In this document: piece by piece, positions 1 to 7,899 of the stretch
Layout of the letters: the number at the start of each line of letters is the position of its first letter
How positions within the stretch are numbered: the first letter of the stretch is position 1
Source of the DNA: Nocardia puris
GTDB lineage: Bacteria > Actinomycetota > Actinomycetes > Mycobacteriales > Mycobacteriaceae
DNA: 64,000 nt
Assembly (NCBI RefSeq): GCF_003315035.1
Contig: NZ_QNRE01000016.1
Location: 62,001 to 126,000 of the forward strand
Direction: 5' to 3'
The notes under the pieces: generated by a model
Told to the model about the DNA's origin: nothing
Database searches by the model: none
The model's input: the letters and a program-made list of their open reading frames with translations, nothing else
Translations under genes and position numbers: made by a program

Positions 1-363
1 ATCGGCATCGACGACCCCGCCGTGCGCGACTACGCGCGTCGACTGCTGGAACGACCGTCGGTCGCTGACCACATCGACCAGGCCCGCGCAATCTACCGGG
101 CCATCGACGAAGCCCCGACCGGGTCGCCGCAGTGGATCCTGCGCCACTACCGCTATCACCCGGGCAAGCAATTGCTGCACGACTGGCAACGCGACCGCTG
201 CGAACGACTGGTCAACACCACCGCCGCGGAGGCAGTGCGGCTGGCTTACCGGGGTCTCGACCTCGAGCAGATCACGCAGACGCTCGCCCAAACCTATGAG
301 GTGCCGCCGGAGCGCGTTGCTGACGACGTCACCACGTTGTTCGCGCGGCTCTCACCCGTCTGA
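1..363 (+). CDS. C-terminal part of an unidentified protein with a PqqD-like tail (partial)
   Basis: The frame is open from the left edge of the window, so this is the 3' end of a longer gene; a GTG at 22 is available but need not be the start. The last 40 or so residues (Leu-Asp-Leu-Glu-Gln-Ile, then Val-Pro-Pro-Glu-Arg-Val-Ala-Asp-Asp-Val) look like the end of a PqqD-type peptide-binding fold (RRE), as found in RiPP modification systems. The rest is helical and not recognised. It ends 26 bp before the radical SAM gene, which itself begins with a PqqD-like domain, so the two probably work together. The family call rests on a short pattern only. Confidence 0.6.
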   Translation: MGIDDPAVRDYARRLLERPSVADHIDQARAIYRAIDEAPTGSPQWILRHYRYHPGKQLLHDWQRDRCERLVNTTAAEAVRLAYRGLDLEQITQTLAQTYEVPPERVADDVTTLFARLSPV

Positions 364-389
364 CCGTCCCCGATTCGAGGAGCATCGCG

Positions 390-1784
390 ATGCCCGCCAC
401 CCTGTCCCGGGCCCTGACCCAGCAGCTGAGATACCGTGCCGACCTCGGCCTGCTGTTCGACCCACACACCGGCACCTTCCATCGACTCCGCAACGCGGTC
501 GCCGAATCGATGGTGTCCCTGATGTTCTCCGGCGCCGATGACGACACCGTCATCGGCGATATCGCGAAGCGCTACAACGCCGCCCCCTCACGCGTCGCCG
601 CCGACGCCGCCGACCTGGTCGCCACCCTGACCTCCCCGCAGCCAGCAGCCGTCCAGGACGACGGCCGCGGATCGTTGCTGGGCGTCGACAAGCGGTTCGA
701 CACGAAGCTGGACTTCCCGCTGCGGCTGGAAATCGAGCTCACCGCCGTATGCAACTGGGCGTGCGGATTCTGCTACAACGTGTGGAAGATCGACCCGGAC
801 ATGAGCGACGCCGAGGTCCGGCGCGCGGTAAAAGCATTGCCGGAAAAGCATATTCCGACCGAGCTGGCATGCTCGATCCTCGACGAATGCGCAGACCGGG
901 GCTGTTTCGTCATCCGCTACAGCGGCGGTGAGACACTGCTGCACCCCGATGCGATGGAGATCTTCGAACACGGTGGACGCCGCGGCCTGTACCAGGTGGT
1001 GTTCACCAACGGCCACTTCCTCACCGCCGAACGGGCGAAGCGGCTGGCAGCAGCGAACGTGCGCTGTGTCCTCGTCTCGATCCACGGCGACCGCGACACC
1101 CACAACGAACTAACCGGCCATCCCCGCGCCTATGACCGCGCGATCGACGCGATGCGACTGCTGATCGACGCCGGCATCACCGTGGTCGCGGAGATGACAC
1201 TGGTCAAAAGCAACATCGACGGTGCGCTGGACGTCATCCGCGATGTGCATGCGCTCGGGGTGCGCGAGTTCGGCGTCATGCGCTACGTCCCGACCGGCCG
1301 CCACGACGACCGCTACGGCATTCCGGTGTCGGTCACCATGCCGCTGATCACCCGCATCGACCACCTCCTTGCCACCGAATGCCCCGGGATGACGGTGGCG
1401 TGGCCCTGCGCGCAGAAGGTGTGCACCTCCGATACCGACACCCCGTTACGGTCCGACGACCCAACCCTCGGATTGCGGCTGTCGCAGATATCCGGGCACT
1501 GCGAATCGGGAATGGTGTGGGGCAGCGTCTCCTACGACGGCCGATTGCGGAACTGTCCGCACTCCAACGTCTACTTCGGTTCCCTGCACACCGAACCCCT
1601 CGCCGGAGCATGGCCCGCCTTGACCGACGCCGTGCACGCAGCGGTCGCCACCAGGCCAACCTGCACCGGTTGCGCAGTCGCCGACGCCTGCCGCGGCGGC
1701 TGCCACCTGCCCAGCTTCTTCGCTCCAGCGACCGGAGTAGCGCTCGGAATGCCCGCTCTCGCCACCGATAGGATTTCCGGATGA
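390..1784 (+). CDS. Radical SAM/SPASM enzyme with N-terminal PqqD-like domain
   Basis: This 464-aa protein starts with a PqqD-like segment (about residues 10-82) followed by a radical SAM core with the CxxxCxxC cluster at Cys121, Cys125 and Cys128. The C-terminal SPASM region holds further Cys ligands, including Cys425, 428, 434 and 438, which would bind auxiliary FeS clusters. Enzymes of this layout usually modify peptides in RiPP pathways, with the PqqD part gripping a leader peptide; no precursor gene was found here. A GAGGAG ribosome-binding site lies 7 bp before the ATG. The stop overlaps the start of the GlyRS gene (ATGA), so the two are translationally coupled. The substrate is unknown. 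Confidence 0.88.
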   Translation: MPATLSRALTQQLRYRADLGLLFDPHTGTFHRLRNAVAESMVSLMFSGADDDTVIGDIAKRYNAAPSRVAADAADLVATLTSPQPAAVQDDGRGSLLGVDKRFDTKLDFPLRLEIELTAVCNWACGFCYNVWKIDPDMSDAEVRRAVKALPEKHIPTELACSILDECADRGCFVIRYSGGETLLHPDAMEIFEHGGRRGLYQVVFTNGHFLTAERAKRLAAANVRCVLVSIHGDRDTHNELTGHPRAYDRAIDAMRLLIDAGITVVAEMTLVKSNIDGALDVIRDVHALGVREFGVMRYVPTGRHDDRYGIPVSVTMPLITRIDHLLATECPGMTVAWPCAQKVCTSDTDTPLRSDDPTLGLRLSQISGHCESGMVWGSVSYDGRLRNCPHSNVYFGSLHTEPLAGAWPALTDAVHAAVATRPTCTGCAVADACRGGCHLPSFFAPATGVALGMPALATDRISG

Positions 1785-4700
1785 CCACGGCAACTGCCCA
1801 CAACGACAACCCCTCCGTCCCCGTATCGATGCAGGAAGCGATCCTTCGTCTGCAGGCGTACTGGTCGCAGCGAGGTTGCCTGCTGGGTCAGCCGTTCAAC
1901 ACCGAGGTCGGTGCCGGCACGATGAACCCCGCCACGCTGCTGAGTGTGCTGGGTCCGGAAATCTGGAACGTCGCCTACGTCGAACCATCCGTACGTCCCG
2001 ACGACTCTCGATACGGTAAGAACCCGAACCGCTTGCAGACCCACACCCAGTTCCAGGTGATACTCAAACCTGAACCGGGTGATCCGCAGGAGTTGTACCT
2101 GGGTTCGCTGGCCGCGCTCGGTATCGACCTCGATGCCCACGATGTGCGGTTCGTGGAGGACAACTGGGCTCAGCCGGCGATCGGGGCGTGGGGTCTGGGC
2201 TGGGAAGTCTGGCTCGACGGTATGGAGATCACCCAGTTCACCTACTTCCAACAGGTCGCGGGACAGAACCTCGACCCGATCCCGGTCGAGATCACCTACG
2301 GCCTCGAGCGGATCCTGATGGCGATCCAGGGCGTCACACACTTCGAGCACATCGCCTACGCGCCCGGCGTCAGCTACGGCGAAGTGTTCGGCCAGTCTGA
2401 GTACGAGATGTCGCGCTACTACCTCGACGACGCCGACATCGACACCACCCGTGGCCTGCTCGCCGCGTACTCGGCCGAAGCCGACCGGATGATCACCACC
2501 CGGCTGCCGGTCCCTGCGCATGTACATGTCCTGAAATCCAGCCACGCATTCAACATTCTGGATTCGCGCGGTGCGGTGAGTACAGCCGAGCGCGCGAAGT
2601 GGTTCGCGGTGATGCGCAAGCAATCCCGCGAGATCGCCGCCCTGTGGACCGACTTACGTGCGGAGGCCGGGTATCCGCGCGGAGTACACGCCCCGCCGCC
2701 GCTGGCCACTTCTCCCGTCGATCCCGCCACGATCACTTCAGCACCCGGATCGGTGCTGCTGTTCGAGATCGGCACCGAGGAACTACCGCCGCATGTCGTG
2801 ACCGCGAGCATTTCCAGCGTGCGCGCCACACTCATCGAACTCCTTGATTCCACTGCCCTGCCGCATGGTGAGATCACCGTGCAGGCGACCCCACGCCGGA
2901 TCGGCGTGCGAGTCGAGGGCATCGCCGATAGGGAACCCGACAGCGTGAACGTGCGCCGGGGCCCGAAGGTCGCCGCAGCCTACGATGCCGACGGTAAATC
3001 CACTCCGGCTCTCGCCGGTTTCCTTCGTGCGCAGGGTGTTTCGGCCGATGATCTGCAACGGATCGAAGTCGGCGGTGCCGAGCACGTCGCGGTCGAGAGC
3101 ACTCGCGCCGGCCGTTCGGCGGCAGTGGTACTCACCGATGTCCTGTCCCGGCTCACCCTGTCGTTGCGGGCGGACAAGAACATGCGCTGGCGTGATCCGG
3201 AATTGAGTTTCTCCCGCCCTATCCGATGGCTCACCGCGCTACTCGGCGACCAGATCCTCCCGATCACCGCCGGCACATTGGTAGCGGGCCGCAGCACCCG
3301 AGGCCACCGCCAGTCCGCTACACCGACGTTCGATCTCCCTGCCGCCGACCACTATCTCCCAGTACTCGAGGCCGCGGGAATCGTCGTCGACCCGGTCGAG
3401 CGCCGCGCACGCGTCGTGTCCTCGGCCGCCGCTCTGGCTGAGGCCGCGAACGGCCGGATCGACGTCGACGGCGACGCCGACCTGATCGATGAGATCACCA
3501 ACCTCGTCGAATCCCCGACCGGTATCCTGGGCCATTTCGACCCGAAATACCTCGACCTGCCAGAACAAATCCTCATCACTGTGATGCGCAAGCATCAGCG
3601 TTACCTCCCGGTCCGCTCCGGCGCGGGTGACCTGCTGCCGGTCTTCGTGACGATGGCCAACGGCGACTGCGACGCCGACGTCGTCCGCGGCGGCAACGAA
3701 AACGTGCTCCGCGCCCGCTTCGAGGATGCCGCGTTCTTCTGGAATGTCGACCTGACCATCGCCCCTGACCAGTTCCGGGCCCGGCTCGGGGCACTCATGT
3801 TCCACGAGAAGGTCGGCACCATGGCTGACCGCGCCGACCGCATTGCCACAGCGGCCTCCATACTTGGCACCCGCAGTGGCCTCCCTGCTGCTGACGCGGC
3901 CACCTTGACCCGCGCTGGTGCCCTCGCGAAGTTCGACCTCGCCACCCAAATGGTGATCGAAATGACCTCCCTCGCCGGCACTATGGCGCGCGAATACGCG
4001 ACCAAGTCCCGCGAATCCGAACCAGTGGCCACGGCACTGTGGGAAATGGAGCTGCCCCGCTCGTCCGGAGACGACCTCCCCACCACCACACCCGGCGCGC
4101 TCCTTGCATTGGCAGACCGCTTCGACCTCCTGGTCGCGATGCTCGCCGTCGGCGCCAAACTCACCGGCAACGCCGACCCCTACGGCCTGCGCCGCGCGGC
4201 AGCCGGAATCCTGGCAATCCTGCGCGACCACCCCGAACTCGCCGACGTCACCATCCCAATCGGCCTCAGGACCGCCGCCGACCAACTCCGCGGCCAGGGC
4301 CTCACCATCGACCCCGCGGTCCTGTCCACTGCTGAGGAACTGATCACCACCCGCTACGAGCAGCGACTCCGCGACGAAGCAGTCGGTCCAGGACTCATCG
4401 CCGCAGTCCGTCCCTCCGCCGAGGCCCCGCATCGCGCGGACATGTTGATCGACCAGATCAGCGAAGCCAGCGAGGACAACCGATTCGCCGACCTTGTGGA
4501 AGGACTGCAACGGATCATGCGGATCCTGCCTCCCGCCGCGCCCACCACCTACGACCCCGCTAGGCTCATCGGCCCCGCCGAGCAGCAGCTCCTGACCGTG
4601 ATGGGTTCGGTGCCTGTTGCCGATGGCAAGCCGTTGACCGAATGGATCCCCCACGGCCACACCCTGATCGAGCCACTGACCACGTTTTTCGACGATGTCC

Positions 4701-4828
4701 TGGTCATGGCCGACGACCCCGCCGACCGCACCGCACGGCTGGGTCTACTGGCCGCGATCCTGGCGAAAGCTCCAGCCGGAATCGACTGGCGAGAAGTCCA
4801 CCAAATGCTGCAGAAGCGGGATGGATGA
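1781..4828 (+). CDS. glyQS: Fused alpha-beta glycyl-tRNA synthetase, bacterial type
   Basis: This 1015-aa protein joins a complete GlyQ-like alpha subunit (about residues 16-300, with the class II aminoacylation core, e.g. VEPSVRPDDSRYG and ITYGLERI) to a complete GlyS-like beta subunit (from about residue 324, FEIGTEELPP, with an HD-like segment FHEKVGTMADR and a C-terminal tRNA-binding region). The length equals E. coli GlyQ plus GlyS with a short linker. It should charge tRNA-Gly with glycine in the cytoplasm. Actinobacteria normally use a single-chain alpha2 GlyRS of different origin, so this is probably an additional enzyme. It is coupled to the radical SAM gene by an ATGA overlap. Roles in glycyl-tRNA supply or in self-resistance are inference. 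Confidence 0.94.
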   Translation: MTTATAHNDNPSVPVSMQEAILRLQAYWSQRGCLLGQPFNTEVGAGTMNPATLLSVLGPEIWNVAYVEPSVRPDDSRYGKNPNRLQTHTQFQVILKPEPGDPQELYLGSLAALGIDLDAHDVRFVEDNWAQPAIGAWGLGWEVWLDGMEITQFTYFQQVAGQNLDPIPVEITYGLERILMAIQGVTHFEHIAYAPGVSYGEVFGQSEYEMSRYYLDDADIDTTRGLLAAYSAEADRMITTRLPVPAHVHVLKSSHAFNILDSRGAVSTAERAKWFAVMRKQSREIAALWTDLRAEAGYPRGVHAPPPLATSPVDPATITSAPGSVLLFEIGTEELPPHVVTASISSVRATLIELLDSTALPHGEITVQATPRRIGVRVEGIADREPDSVNVRRGPKVAAAYDADGKSTPALAGFLRAQGVSADDLQRIEVGGAEHVAVESTRAGRSAAVVLTDVLSRLTLSLRADKNMRWRDPELSFSRPIRWLTALLGDQILPITAGTLVAGRSTRGHRQSATPTFDLPAADHYLPVLEAAGIVVDPVERRARVVSSAAALAEAANGRIDVDGDADLIDEITNLVESPTGILGHFDPKYLDLPEQILITVMRKHQRYLPVRSGAGDLLPVFVTMANGDCDADVVRGGNENVLRARFEDAAFFWNVDLTIAPDQFRARLGALMFHEKVGTMADRADRIATAASILGTRSGLPAADAATLTRAGALAKFDLATQMVIEMTSLAGTMAREYATKSRESEPVATALWEMELPRSSGDDLPTTTPGALLALADRFDLLVAMLAVGAKLTGNADPYGLRRAAAGILAILRDHPELADVTIPIGLRTAADQLRGQGLTIDPAVLSTAEELITTRYEQRLRDEAVGPGLIAAVRPSAEAPHRADMLIDQISEASEDNRFADLVEGLQRIMRILPPAAPTTYDPARLIGPAEQQLLTVMGSVPVADGKPLTEWIPHGHTLIEPLTTFFDDVLVMADDPADRTARLGLLAAILAKAPAGIDWREVHQMLQKRDG

Positions 4829-4944
4829 CACTCGTCGACCCGGCACCGCGCAGGCGGCTGGAGCCATGGCGGATCGCGACGTCATTGTCAGACGGTCAGA
4901 GCTTCCGTCATGAGTTACCGCTGCCGCCGCGCGGGCCGCCGCCG

Positions 4945-5361
4945 TCAATTCGTGTTCGGCAGGAAATCGAATTCGCCGTCGCGGGCTCCGGCAACGAAGG
5001 CGGTCCATTCGCCATCGTCGAAGCGGAGCCTGATCGCGCCATCCGCAGTCTGGACGAGGGTGTCCGCTCCGTCCTTGCGGACATTGACGATGCCGTTGGC
5101 GCTGCGCGAGCCGCTGCGCGATTCGTCGATAAACGCGGTCCATGCGTGGAGATCGAAGGTGATCGTGCCGTGCGAGGGGTGCTTGCTGTGCCGCAGGTAG
5201 ACGCGACTATCGCGGGGGGCGACGTCCACGCAGTTCTCACCGGCCCCGCTGTGGCTGGATGTCCGCCAGCCGGCGGAGGGGGCGACCTCGACGCAGTTCT
5301 CGCCGTTGCTGCTGTAGCTGGATGTCCGCCATTCGAGGCGGGTGCCGGTGTTCACCGTCAC
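4945..5361 (-). CDS. Tandem DUF397 protein
   Basis: This 138-aa protein contains DUF397 sequence more than once: the signature WRTSSxSxxGENCVxVAP occurs twice near the N-terminus (about residues 11-48), and the C-terminus carries another typical ending (WTAFVAGARDGEFD). DUF397 proteins are small partners of XRE/DUF5753 regulators in actinomycetes (WhiJ-type systems). Here the start overlaps the stop of the XRE gene by 4 bp, so the two are co-translated. The first copy looks like a truncated duplication. The molecular role of DUF397 is not known with certainty; modulation of the neighbouring regulator is the usual proposal. Confidence 0.88.
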   Translation of the reverse strand: MTVNTGTRLEWRTSSYSSNGENCVEVAPSAGWRTSSHSGAGENCVDVAPRDSRVYLRHSKHPSHGTITFDLHAWTAFIDESRSGSRSANGIVNVRKDGADTLVQTADGAIRLRFDDGEWTAFVAGARDGEFDFLPNTN

Positions 5362-6227
5362 TCCTTGTCTGTCAGGGTGCTGATTCGGGCTCTGATGACT
5401 TCAGCGGAGTCGGACTCCGACAGCGCTGCCTCACAGAGCCGGTCAGCTGCCATTTTATACAACTGCACCTGGTCCTGTTCCTGCATGTACAGGGTGCCAG
5501 CCGGGTATTCGACATATCCGATCGATTGGGCATTGTCGAAGTTCAGCAGCATGAAGTCGCCGTCGAGTCCGTCGTGGACGGTGACGCTGAGCGGCATGAT
5601 GTGCAGCTCGACGTTGTCGAGTTCCTGCAGTTCGAGTAGGCGCTCGAGTTGCGGCCGCATCACCGTAGAACCGCCGACCAGGCGATCGAGTACGACTTCC
5701 TCCAGGACGGCGCGATACCGCAGCGGGTTGTTTGCTGCGGTGAGGCGTTGTCGTGCCATCCGCGCCTCCACAACCTGAGGTGCATCGATCGGCGGAACTC
5801 TCAGGTTCCTCTGAAGAAGCGCCATTGCGTACTCGGGTGTCTGGAGCTGTCCTGGGAGCAGTGTCTGTTCGTAGGTGAATACCGAGGTCGCGAGCCCTTC
5901 GAGTCCGACGAAGGTGCGGAACCAGTTCGGGAAGGCGTCGCCGAACGGCGCCCACCAGATTGTCTGGTCGGCCTGGGACGCGAGCGCGGCGAGGCGTGTG
6001 ATGTGGACGTCGTCGGCGCCATAGAGCTTGAGTAGGTGAGTTACCTCGTCAGGTTGTTGCTGATTACGGCCCGATTCGAGGTAGTTGATCTTTGTCTGGG
6101 TGCAGCCGAGGTGTTCGCTGGCCTGGCGCTGTGACATGCGGGCTCGTTCCCGAGCGTCGCGTAACTCCCGGCCGATGAGGAACCGCAGGGCATTCGGATC
6201 TGACCGGTCCCATCCTGGCGTCGTCAT
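5358..6227 (-). CDS. XRE-family regulator with DUF5753 domain
   Basis: The N-terminal 75 residues form a Cro/CI-type helix-turn-helix (RERARMSQRQASEHLGCTQT then KINYLESGRNQ), and the rest is the DUF5753 domain typical of actinobacterial regulators (for example the LLPGQLQTPEYA motif). I place the start at 6227, because a GGAGG sequence lies 6 nt upstream of that ATG and overlaps the alternative ATG at 6239. It forms a pair with the downstream DUF397 gene. An 18-bp perfect palindrome at 6301-6318, upstream of this gene and of the divergent gene at 6405, is a good candidate operator. Confidence 0.9.
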   Translation of the reverse strand: MTTPGWDRSDPNALRFLIGRELRDARERARMSQRQASEHLGCTQTKINYLESGRNQQQPDEVTHLLKLYGADDVHITRLAALASQADQTIWWAPFGDAFPNWFRTFVGLEGLATSVFTYEQTLLPGQLQTPEYAMALLQRNLRVPPIDAPQVVEARMARQRLTAANNPLRYRAVLEEVVLDRLVGGSTVMRPQLERLLELQELDNVELHIMPLSVTVHDGLDGDFMLLNFDNAQSIGYVEYPAGTLYMQEQDQVQLYKMAADRLCEAALSESDSAEVIRARISTLTDKE

Positions 6228-6300
6228 CGCGGCCTCCATTCATCGATCGTGCGTTAGCACCCTATCCCGCCTCTCAGGGTGGATCGCCCCATCCCTTGCG

Positions 6301-6318
6301 GCTGGTATATATACCAGC
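6301..6318. promoter_or_regulatory. 18-bp perfect palindrome, candidate operator
   Basis: GCTGGTATATATACCAGC is a perfect palindrome located between the divergent XRE gene and the gene at 6405. Its AT-rich centre and position make it a likely binding site for the XRE/DUF5753 regulator. Function is inferred from position and symmetry only. Confidence 0.55.
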
Positions 6319-6404
6319 TACATTACTCTCAATGTCGTGGCATGAGTAACACATCAATACCGCGCACTCAGCGAGTGTTCGAGTGATCTCAGGAGTGATC
6401 AGCC

Positions 6405-6713
6405 ATGCAACTTGTAACTGGAGCCGATACTGACCGGCTGTCCGCGTGGTATGTCGGGCAACAGTCGTGGACGTTGCCGTGGATGCAGGGCAGGACGGTG
6501 GACACCCTGGCCGCGAATGCGGCTGTTCATGCGGGTGAGGCACTACAGGCTGCGCCTCCACCCGGCGATCCCCGCTGGAGAGATATCCGCTTCGGTGCTG
6601 ACGCGCTGGGGCTGACCGTCCATGAACTCGCGGTTGTACTGGGTGTCACCTGCACCATTCCTGATCTCCCACCGCGTCGTGCGCGGATCTGGCTACCGGG
6701 CGAGCGGAGGTGA
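6405..6713 (+). CDS. Unknown 102-aa protein
   Basis: This is a small acidic-to-neutral protein with no recognised domain. It is Trp-rich at the N-terminus (residues 15-27) and has a Pro/Arg-rich tail. It starts 165 bp from the divergent XRE regulator and ends 6 bp before the next gene, whose GGAGG ribosome-binding site overlaps its stop, so 6405-7870 look like a three-gene operon. It may be an accessory protein of the degenerate resolvase-fold genes that follow. No function is assigned. Confidence 0.65.
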   Translation: MQLVTGADTDRLSAWYVGQQSWTLPWMQGRTVDTLAANAAVHAGEALQAAPPPGDPRWRDIRFGADALGLTVHELAVVLGVTCTIPDLPPRRARIWLPGERR

Positions 6714-6719
6714 GCGCGG

Positions 6720-7538
6720 GTGTTGTCGAACGCGGACCGAGAACCGTCGTTGATGTACGGGTACCTGCGCAAGGAACTGCTCGGTGACCACCAGAGCGAT
6801 GTCGAACATCGACTGCGGGATCTGGCTGGGCTGAACGGGTTCAATATCGCGGCCCTCTTCTGCGAGACGGGCGCGGGGACCGGTGCGTTGTGGCAGTTGA
6901 TGCGGGCCATCGAATCGACCGGTGCCCGCGATGTCGCCGTTCCGTCCGAAGCGCATTTGACTGCGGGCCGTAGTCAGCAGCGGACGAAGTTCCTCCACGA
7001 TCTCGATGCCGTCGACGGCTTGCGTGTGTGGTGTTTGGACCTGAGCAACCGGTCGGTTGTGCTGAGCGGATTTCGCCGCAGCGTCGTCCTGCCGCGTGAG
7101 CGCACGTTGGCTCGACTCCTGCTGCGGACCGGTTCGGTGACTGTAGTGGAGGAGGCCCGCATGGACATCCTCAATACCCTGTCGAGAGCCAGGCTGCGGC
7201 ACATGGTCGACGACGTCGAACACTTCGTGCTATCTGCTCTGTCCGACTTCATACCCGCAGACAGCGGCGGCAATCCGCCGATCTTCGCCGATCTCACAGC
7301 CACGCTGCCGAATCTGACCGAGTCGATCGTTCTGACGGTGTGGCTGTTGCTTCGGGGCCCGGCGTTGGAGGTGCAGGTTCTTCGGTCGCCGATGCTTTCT
7401 CTCGAACCGATCGGTCCCGACGTACTTGGCCCGGCAGCGGCTGGCCGACGCTCGCTACGCGGGGGCGCCCGAATCTCTTGGATCCGGCTGCCGATCGAGC
7501 CTGGTCAGTCACCGCTGGCGGCGGGGCGAGCATCATGA
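6720..7538 (+). CDS. Resolvase-fold protein lacking the catalytic serine
   Basis: The first 110 or so residues of this 272-aa protein resemble the N-terminal domain of small serine recombinases: a GYLR-type first strand, a helical segment, and a VPSEAHL strand-turn where recombinases have their conserved Asp-Arg region. The Ser that normally follows Arg in the first strand is replaced by Lys-Glu, and no DNA-binding recombinase domain is present, so cleavage activity is unlikely. The C-terminal half is unassigned. The GTG start is preceded by GGAGG. The stop overlaps the next gene (ATGA). It is probably a structural or regulatory relative of resolvases rather than a mobile-element enzyme. Confidence 0.6.
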   Translation: MLSNADREPSLMYGYLRKELLGDHQSDVEHRLRDLAGLNGFNIAALFCETGAGTGALWQLMRAIESTGARDVAVPSEAHLTAGRSQQRTKFLHDLDAVDGLRVWCLDLSNRSVVLSGFRRSVVLPRERTLARLLLRTGSVTVVEEARMDILNTLSRARLRHMVDDVEHFVLSALSDFIPADSGGNPPIFADLTATLPNLTESIVLTVWLLLRGPALEVQVLRSPMLSLEPIGPDVLGPAAAGRRSLRGGARISWIRLPIEPGQSPLAAGRAS

Positions 7539-7870
7539 GGCGGGCATTGGGGATCGTCCGTCGCGATATCGCGGGGGTGGCGGCCGAAACGGTGGCTGCG
7601 GGGATCAGGGCGCTGGCGCGCGTGCACCGCATCCAGCTGGACGAGATCGTGTTTCGCGACTCCAGCGAAGGCTTGGTCCGGCTGCTCGCGAATCTGCCCG
7701 ACTCGGTCGATTTGGTGATGATTCCGTCGGAAGCCCACTTGGGCGCGTGGATTCCCGCCGCCCGGCGCACAGCTGAGGTGTGGTCGGTCGATCGGGGCGT
7801 GTGCTGGCCCCAGGGTGAAGGCAGGACGCGGTTGATATCGCGCCCCGATCGCCTGCGGGAGATCCGATGA
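7535..7870 (+). CDS. Second small resolvase-like domain protein
   Basis: This 111-aa protein starts at the ATGA overlap with the preceding gene. It shares with that protein the order of a short N-terminal strand with Arg, a helical stretch and the motif IPSEAHL, so the two look like paralogous single domains. No catalytic Ser in the recombinase position is visible. Because the genes are translationally coupled, the products may form a heteromeric complex. The function is unknown, and the relationship is judged by eye from the shared motif and layout. Confidence 0.6.
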   Translation: MRRALGIVRRDIAGVAAETVAAGIRALARVHRIQLDEIVFRDSSEGLVRLLANLPDSVDLVMIPSEAHLGAWIPAARRTAEVWSVDRGVCWPQGEGRTRLISRPDRLREIR

Positions 7871-7899
7871 CATCTCTCGCGGGCCACACGGAGTATCCG

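Noticed and set aside
3239..4660. 473-codon minus-strand frame inside the GlyRS gene
   Set aside because: GlyRS is certain on the plus strand; the antisense frame has no domain features.
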